From positions 62,001 to 126,000 of the forward strand of contig JAFLSY010000010.1 of NCBI GenBank assembly GCA_022510745.1: 64,000 nt of DNA. The letters are read 5' to 3'. The notes beneath the pieces are model-generated. The model worked only from the letters and a program-made list of their open reading frames with translations. It was not told the origin of the DNA and searched no databases. Below, piece by piece: positions 59,442 through 64,000 of this stretch (the first letter of the stretch is position 1; each line of letters starts with the position of its first letter). Made by a program: the position numbers and the translations under genes. This DNA comes from Lachnospiraceae bacterium. GTDB taxonomy: Bacteria; Bacillota; Clostridia; Lachnospirales; Lachnospiraceae.

Positions 59442-60538
59442 TTTATTGCTGCGATGCTTCCTTCCTCATAAGCTTTTGTAACCGCATCCACGATGCCTGC
59501 TGCAATAAGTGCCCGATATTCCTCTCTGTTAAGCAGCTCCGCCTCCTTGGGGTTGCTGGCATAGCCAACCTGCAAAACCGCTACCGGAACTTTTGCTTCC
59601 TGTACCAGTATATCAGAATCCGCCGCTTCATACAATCCATTTCCTCTCCCATTTATACGGGTAACGACCGACCGCTCCACTCTGTCCGCAAGGGAAACAC
59701 TGTTGAAGCCCGGAAGATAATAATTGGCATTGTAAATGGCTTCAATACCGTAAAGTTCCTCATCCTCACCGGAATTTAACCGGATGCTGATAAGCATATC
59801 CGCCTGCACTTCATTGGCCAGCGCCACCCGGCTTTCAGCCGTTACCTCCATATCTTCCATACGAGTGTAATATACCTTTATATCCGTATTGTCCAATAAA
59901 AGTTTGGCCTGTTTTACAATATCCAGCACAATGTCCTTCTCCATGATGTCATTCGCTGAGATTCCCTTATCCGAGCCGCCGCAGGCTGCGTCGATTACAA
60001 TGATCTTGTCATAGACCTCCCTCGGTCTTATCATCTCTATATAGAGATTCTTCTCCTCCAGGGTACTGTGGCATTCGTAAAGCTCCCTTGTAGAAAGCTT
60101 CAATACCACGCCCTCCTCTCGGATCTCATAAATACCCCTCGTAATATAAGCGAGGTTTCCCGACAATGCTGCTTCTGTATAGTAATCTTCCGAAGCGCCT
60201 TTTATACTGATCCAGACCTGACGGTCCATGTAATGATTCTCTATGGTCACATTTTCGGCTGCAATATTGTTTTCCAGAGGGATGCAAATATAATCCGCCG
60301 TTTCATCCGACTCCGTAAACCGCAGTTCTCCGGTGGTACTATCCTCCTGCGTCGACTGCAGGGTAACTCCGGCCACCTGATCCTGTGCCAGCCCCTCAAT
60401 AATGATCGCCTTATCTTTTGCAAAACGCAGCATAACCGCCATAGCGGCTATACAAAACAGCACTGCACCTATTCGTACTTGTGTCCTTAAGGTTATCCGC
60501 ATAGCAATCCTTAATCGGCTTACTGCCGTTCTCCTCAT
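59438..60538 (-). CDS. degenerate N-acetylmuramoyl-L-alanine amidase (Amidase_3 fold)
   Basis: 366 residues: a signal-anchor helix (about 21-38), a beta-rich AMIN-like region (45-170) and an Amidase_3 domain. The fold is clear, but three active-site residues are replaced. The usual D-P-G-H-G-G reads D183-A-A-C186-G-G, S-I-H reads S251-I-R253, and the final catalytic Glu is Q323 (VAVLQVGYASN). Only the zinc-ligand Glu (E200) remains. It is probably a wall-binding or regulatory pseudoenzyme. It is coupled to rdgB and to the methyltransferase gene by four-base overlaps. Confidence 0.82.
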   Translation of the reverse strand: MRRTAVSRLRIAMRITLRTQVRIGAVLFCIAAMAVMLRFAKDKAIIIEGLAQDQVAGVTLQSTQEDSTTGELRFTESDETADYICIPLENNIAAENVTIENHYMDRQVWISIKGASEDYYTEAALSGNLAYITRGIYEIREEGVVLKLSTRELYECHSTLEEKNLYIEMIRPREVYDKIIVIDAACGGSDKGISANDIMEKDIVLDIVKQAKLLLDNTDIKVYYTRMEDMEVTAESRVALANEVQADMLISIRLNSGEDEELYGIEAIYNANYYLPGFNSVSLADRVERSVVTRINGRGNGLYEAADSDILVQEAKVPVAVLQVGYASNPKEAELLNREEYRALIAAGIVDAVTKAYEEGSIAAIK

Positions 60539-61680
60539 TTACGTCCGGGCGGTTTAGGACCCATAAACTGATAATAATAAGTCTTGAGCATTCCGTTGTA
60601 TATTTTGCGGTTTTTATCCGCCCTTCGGCCTATTTCCTTTTCTGCCTGTTCGTAGGAAGTGATCAGGTATAAGCTCCATGTATCCAACAGGGCAAAACGC
60701 TCTCCCAAGGTTCTATAAAGTGCGGGCAGCGCCGCCTTTTCCTCCAGACGCTCGCCGTAAGGAGGATTCGTGATCAAAAATCCATATTTTTTAGGATGGC
60801 TTAACTGCGCCACATCCCGCCGTTGGAAATGTATCATATGCTCTACGCCTGCCAGACGGGCATTCTCCCTGGCTATTGCTATCATCTTCTCATCAATATC
60901 ATAGCCCTGTATATCCACATCCGATATCGGCTTTACCATCTCCTGCGCTTCTTCCAAAGCATCCCGCCAAACCTGCTCCGGTACTACTTCCTCCCAATCC
61001 ATAGCCGTAAATCTGCGTTTCATGCCCGGTGCTATATTGGCGGCCAGCAAGGCAGCTTCTATGGGAATCGTGCCGCTTCCGCAAAAAGGATCTACCAGTA
61101 TTCTGTCCCGATTCCAGGGAGTCAGCATGATCAGCGCTGCCGCCAGATTCTCAGCAATAGGCGCTTTGGCAGTCAATTTGCGATAGCCCCGCTTATGCAG
61201 GGACTCTCCTGTGGTATCCAATCCTACGGTAACTTCATCCTTTAACAAAAACACCCTGACGGGATAACTGTTGCCCTCTTCGCTAAACCAGTTCGTATGA
61301 TAGATATCCTTCAGGCGCTCCACCATTGCTTTTTTCATGATGGACTGTATATCGGAGGGGCTGAACAGCTTGCTTTTTACACTGCCCGCCTTAGCAACCC
61401 AGAACTTCCCGTCCACAGGTATATATTCTTCCCATGGAAGGGACTTTGTACCTTGAAAAAGCTCCTCAAAAGTCTCCGCATGGAAAGCGCCTACCTTTAA
61501 CAGAATACGCTCCGCAGTCCGCAGAAAAATGTTCCCCCTGCAGAGAGCCTCCGCGTCTCCCAAAAAGGTCACTCGCCCATCCGTTACTTCCGTCACGTCA
61601 TAACCCAAGTCTATGATTTCTCTTTTTAAGACTGCCTCCATTCCAAAATGACAGGGGGCTATCAGTTCATACCTTTTCAT
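60535..61680 (-). CDS. THUMP-domain RNA guanine-N2-methyltransferase (RlmL/YpsC type)
   Basis: 381 residues. The N-terminal ferredoxin-like and THUMP regions (to about 165) bind RNA. The Rossmann domain has LVDPFCGSGTIPIEAAL as motif I and TNPPYGERL as the catalytic motif IV. This matches RlmL/YpsC enzymes that methylate a 23S rRNA guanine. First intact gene of the operon that continues with the amidase-like protein. Confidence 0.9.
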   Translation of the reverse strand: MKRYELIAPCHFGMEAVLKREIIDLGYDVTEVTDGRVTFLGDAEALCRGNIFLRTAERILLKVGAFHAETFEELFQGTKSLPWEEYIPVDGKFWVAKAGSVKSKLFSPSDIQSIMKKAMVERLKDIYHTNWFSEEGNSYPVRVFLLKDEVTVGLDTTGESLHKRGYRKLTAKAPIAENLAAALIMLTPWNRDRILVDPFCGSGTIPIEAALLAANIAPGMKRRFTAMDWEEVVPEQVWRDALEEAQEMVKPISDVDIQGYDIDEKMIAIARENARLAGVEHMIHFQRRDVAQLSHPKKYGFLITNPPYGERLEEKAALPALYRTLGERFALLDTWSLYLITSYEQAEKEIGRRADKNRKIYNGMLKTYYYQFMGPKPPGRK

Positions 61681-61859
61681 ACTTTAAATGTGCTGATGGC
61701 TGCCATCAGTCCGTCAGTCTTTCTCTGTAGTTCGTCAGTAATTCTATGCAGGGATTCTGCCTGTTCCACCTGCTCCTTCACTGTCTGCTTTATGAGGCTT
61801 CTCTGAAATGAATAAAAAACTCTGCTTTTATCATACCATAAACCATCCGCAAAAAGCAA
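61677..61859 (-). pseudogene. C-terminal remnant of a chemotaxis receptor gene
   Basis: 60 codons whose last 40 (EQVEQAESLHRITDELQRKT, then the MAAISTFKV end) look like the extreme C-terminus of a methyl-accepting chemotaxis protein. The first 18 are unrelated and there is no binding site. The stop overlaps the methyltransferase start (ATGA), so a receptor gene once headed this operon. Confidence 0.55.
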
Positions 61860-61872
61860 TGAATTCTCCGTT

Positions 61873-61914
61873 AAAAAGGGTACGAAAGCGCTTCCGCGTC
61901 TCCGTACCCTTTTT
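61873..61914. terminator. bidirectional terminator
   Basis: AAAAAGGGTACG / CGTACCCTTTTT, 12 perfect pairs, directly after the small Asn/Gln-rich gene on the minus strand. Confidence 0.85.
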
Positions 61915-61921
61915 GCAGCCC

Positions 61922-62068
61922 TTAGTAGTTATTCTGCTTGTTCTGCTTGTTCTGCTTATTCTGGTTGTTCTGCTGATTGTTCTGGCTGCTGTTCTGCTGG
62001 TTGCTGTTCTGTGTGCTGTTAGAACAGTTGTCGTACTTGTTCTCGTTGTTCTGATTGTTGTTAGCCAT
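61922..62068 (-). CDS. Asn/Gln-rich low-complexity small protein
   Basis: 48 residues, about two thirds Asn or Gln, with a QNKQNKQNKQN tail and a single Cys. AGGAGG lies nine bases before ATG at 62068 and a perfect terminator follows, so it is a real transcription unit. Similar peptides are common in Lachnospiraceae; no function is known. The composition resembles prion-like or disordered segments. Confidence 0.65.
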   Translation of the reverse strand: MANNNQNNENKYDNCSNSTQNSNQQNSSQNNQQNNQNKQNKQNKQNNY

Positions 62069-62155
62069 AGTCATAACCTCCTGTTGGTTTTTAGTTACAA
62101 CAGTAGTATGACGCAAAGTCTTTCATCTTATTCAAAAATTGGCAGATTTTTATTT

Positions 62156-62620
62156 TCATCTTTGCCTTCCGGCCAGTCTAAGGAACAGACAGATGAACGC
62201 GATCGGGATGAGAATCGGTGCTAAAAAGATAAACACGGAAAAAATCATGGAAACCGCAAGCAATACAGCCAATATGACAAGGAGCACGATCAGCCATACC
62301 GGCATGCCCCTTCTCTGCGACCGTCCGTAAGCAGAGTTGTGATATCCGTCATATCCGGATGTATAAACATTTTCTTCTTCCCCGCCATAGCTTTCCCGGC
62401 TTTCGGCTCTTGCATCCGCATGCTTGCTTGCCTCTATAATGCTTTTGGCTATCAGTCTTGGATCACCCAATCCGGCTATTACTTCCTCCTCGCTTTTTCC
62501 CATACGCACCTGCGTATTGATATAATCCTCGTAATAATTGATATTATCAGCAATCTGCGAAGAATTGACTCTTCCAGTCAACGATCCCTGCAACGCATTC
62601 AAAAATTCCTGCCTGCTCAT
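62156..62620 (-). CDS. DUF1700-like membrane protein
   Basis: 154 residues. An N-terminal HAAS-type helical domain (SRQEFLNALQGSL, YYEDYINTQVRMGKSEEEV, LGDPRLIAKSI) is followed by a Gly/Tyr/Ser-rich linker and two C-terminal membrane helices. DUF1700 proteins are often paired with a PadR-type regulator, which is not seen here. ATG at 62620 is chosen because it begins the conserved domain. Confidence 0.72.
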   Translation of the reverse strand: MSRQEFLNALQGSLTGRVNSSQIADNINYYEDYINTQVRMGKSEEEVIAGLGDPRLIAKSIIEASKHADARAESRESYGGEEENVYTSGYDGYHNSAYGRSQRRGMPVWLIVLLVILAVLLAVSMIFSVFIFLAPILIPIAFICLFLRLAGRQR

Positions 62621-62698
62621 ATTCCCTCTCATCCTTTTATAATCCTGCCATTCGCAAGTAACGGCAAAGCCTGTCGTGTGCCGTCATGTAAATTAAAA

Positions 62699-62739
62699 AC
62701 GGGCATGATATAATGTTTTTCACATTATATCATGCCCGT
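62699..62739. terminator. terminator of the sugar transporter operon
   Basis: 18 perfect base pairs (ACGGGCATGATATAATGT and its complement) with a five-base loop. On the minus strand TTTTTAA follows. It lies 54 bases beyond the permease stop. Confidence 0.92.
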
Positions 62740-62792
62740 CTCTGTCAGTAAATAAAAGGAAGTAAAAGGTACTATAAACTTTTTATAAAATA

Positions 62793-63677
62793 TCAGCCTT
62801 TCACAGCGCCCGCAACCATGCCCTTGATAATCTGCTTACTGCAGGTGAAATACAAAACTACAATGGGGGACATGGTCAGCAGCATTGCGGCCATGATCTT
62901 CGGATAGTCCGAGGAGAACTGACCGGTAAACTGGGTCATTGCCAAAGGTACTGTACGGAACGAGGGATCTCTCAATAATACCAAAGCAAAGGAGAACTCA
63001 TTCCAACAGGTGAACACATTGATAATAGCCACCGTCGTCATAATGGGACGGCAGATGGGCATGATGATCTGGAAGAGCGTTCTGCTAAAGGAGCTGCCGT
63101 CAATAGCTGCAGCCTCTTCCAATGCGGAAGGAACGCCTTTTACAAAGCCCTCTACCAAAAAAATTGCGGTGGGCAGTCCAAATGCCACATATGGTATGAT
63201 CAGCGTATACCAATGGTTGTTTAAGTTTGAATTTCTAAATACCAGATAGATAGGTACCAACAGGGAGTGAATGGGAATCAACATACCCATTAAGAACATT
63301 ACATACATGATCCTGTTAAGTTTGAACCTTACCCTTGCCAGAATATACCCTACGATAAAGCCAAAGAACACGATCAGCGCTACGGAACAAGCCGTAATAA
63401 TAAGACTGTTCTTCATAGAAACACCCAATTTGTAATCCTTATTGGTCAGAATATTAACATAGTTTGAAATGGTCGGATTCTTGGGTAACCCGATAATGTC
63501 CGCATTAAAAATTCTCTTCTCCTTTAAGGAAGAATAGAACATCCATACCAGAGGGAAGATACAGGTTGCGGAAAAGATAATCAAGATTGCATTTAAGAAA
63601 AAACCTAAGACACCCTTCTTAATACGGGTGGGCAGGTCGTTTCTTTCTACTTTCGTCATTTCAAATTTCTTAGCCAT
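62793..63677 (-). CDS. carbohydrate ABC transporter permease, MalG type
   Basis: 294 residues with six membrane helices. The EAA loop that contacts the ATPase reads LEEAAAIDGSSFSRTLFQII with following P and R-P. C-terminal end QIIKGMVAGAVKG is typical of MalG-type permeases. It lies 15 bases after the second permease on the same strand, and the strong terminator follows. It imports a sugar or oligosaccharide with a binding protein encoded outside the window. Confidence 0.92.
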   Translation of the reverse strand: MAKKFEMTKVERNDLPTRIKKGVLGFFLNAILIIFSATCIFPLVWMFYSSLKEKRIFNADIIGLPKNPTISNYVNILTNKDYKLGVSMKNSLIITACSVALIVFFGFIVGYILARVRFKLNRIMYVMFLMGMLIPIHSLLVPIYLVFRNSNLNNHWYTLIIPYVAFGLPTAIFLVEGFVKGVPSALEEAAAIDGSSFSRTLFQIIMPICRPIMTTVAIINVFTCWNEFSFALVLLRDPSFRTVPLAMTQFTGQFSSDYPKIMAAMLLTMSPIVVLYFTCSKQIIKGMVAGAVKG

Positions 63678-63692
63678 CTCTTCTCCTCCTTC

Positions 63693-64000
63693 CTATGCTT
63701 CTTTCTCTTTGCTCAGCATACCGATGATCCACTGGGAGCCGCCGATAACCAGAAGGCTCATGATAAAGATGCCCACGGAAATCGTGCTGCCGTAGCCAAG
63801 ATCACTGTTTCTGAAGGAAACATTATAACCGTACATAGCCATAACCATGGAGGCCGTACCGGGACCGCCGGAGGTCATAACGTAAATATTGTCGAACGCT
63901 TTCATATTACCTGCAATACACAGGGTCATGCAGACAAGCAGTGTATTTTTAATCAGAGGCAGCACTATGTAGATGGCCCGCTGCACCGCATTGGCACCGT
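63693..64000 (-). CDS. carbohydrate ABC transporter permease, MalF type (5' part outside window)
   Basis: The frame is open to the window edge; 101 residues of the C-terminus are visible. It begins inside the EAA loop (GANAVQRAIYIVLPLIKNT) and shows the last two or three helices and the YVMTSGGPGTASMVM segment usual in MalF-type subunits. The true start lies beyond 64000. It pairs with the MalG-type permease downstream. Confidence 0.88.
   Translation of the reverse strand, partial: GANAVQRAIYIVLPLIKNTLLVCMTLCIAGNMKAFDNIYVMTSGGPGTASMVMAMYGYNVSFRNSDLGYGSTISVGIFIMSLLVIGGSQWIIGMLSKEKEA

Overview
The window comes from a low-to-moderate GC Gram-positive bacterium of the Clostridia, most likely the family Lachnospiraceae. 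The evidence is AGGAGG ribosome binding sites almost everywhere, a YfhO membrane protein, an OmpR-type regulator and kinase coupled to an ABC-2 exporter, a MalF/MalG-type sugar importer, and prophage gene families typical of that group. About 60% of the window (18494-56715, 38.2 kb) is one apparently complete siphovirus-type prophage integrated at the 3' end of a tRNA-Pro(TGG) gene.

Left host flank (1-14.9 kb): a PAP2 phosphatase; a two-component system with an ABC exporter; a YfhO protein divergent from a membrane-anchored endonuclease/exonuclease/phosphatase-fold protein; then small accessory genes, all on the minus strand (methyltransferase, HAD protein, GNAT, DUF4300-like lipoprotein, cytidine deaminase). 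These include two gene remnants and end in a type III toxin-antitoxin locus (toxN with its RNA leader).

14.9-18.5 kb: a small island bounded by two copies of the tRNA-Pro 3'-end core, with matching arm-type repeats inside both ends but no integrase. It carries a UvrD-type helicase with an inserted PD-(D/E)XK-like segment and a C-terminal zinc ribbon, and a type I toxin-antitoxin locus. It looks like an older integration into the same tRNA.

Prophage (18.5-56.7 kb): late genes run right to left on the minus strand. Terminase, portal, a MuF head protein with a JAMM-like C-terminal domain, scaffold, capsid, connectors, tail, hub, fibre, holin-like proteins and lysin follow in order. The fibre gene faces a silent, oppositely oriented alternative C-terminus across short inverted repeats placed in identical codon phase, which predicts a host-range switch. 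Six copies of one hairpin family sit just before the first gene of successive late blocks. Upstream of terminase are a candidate Panacea-type toxin-antitoxin pair and a DnaA-box cluster that may be the replication origin. The early region (41.6-53.8 kb, minus) holds methyltransferases, an SNF2-methyltransferase fusion, a 24-bp-repeat protein, a replication initiator and annealing/recombination proteins. The cI/cro-like switch with six operators is at 53.8-54.0 kb. The plus-strand lysogeny arm carries the repressor, an ImmA-like protein, a membrane-anchored surface protein and the integrase.

Right host flank (56.7-64 kb): tRNA-Pro with a consensus promoter; an apparent operon of RNA methyltransferase, degenerate amidase, RdgB, metallophosphoesterase and chemotaxis receptor; a broken receptor fragment; an Asn/Gln-rich small protein; a DUF1700-like membrane protein; and two sugar ABC permeases, the last running off the window edge. 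Family names were assigned by recognition of motifs and gene order only; no database search was run.
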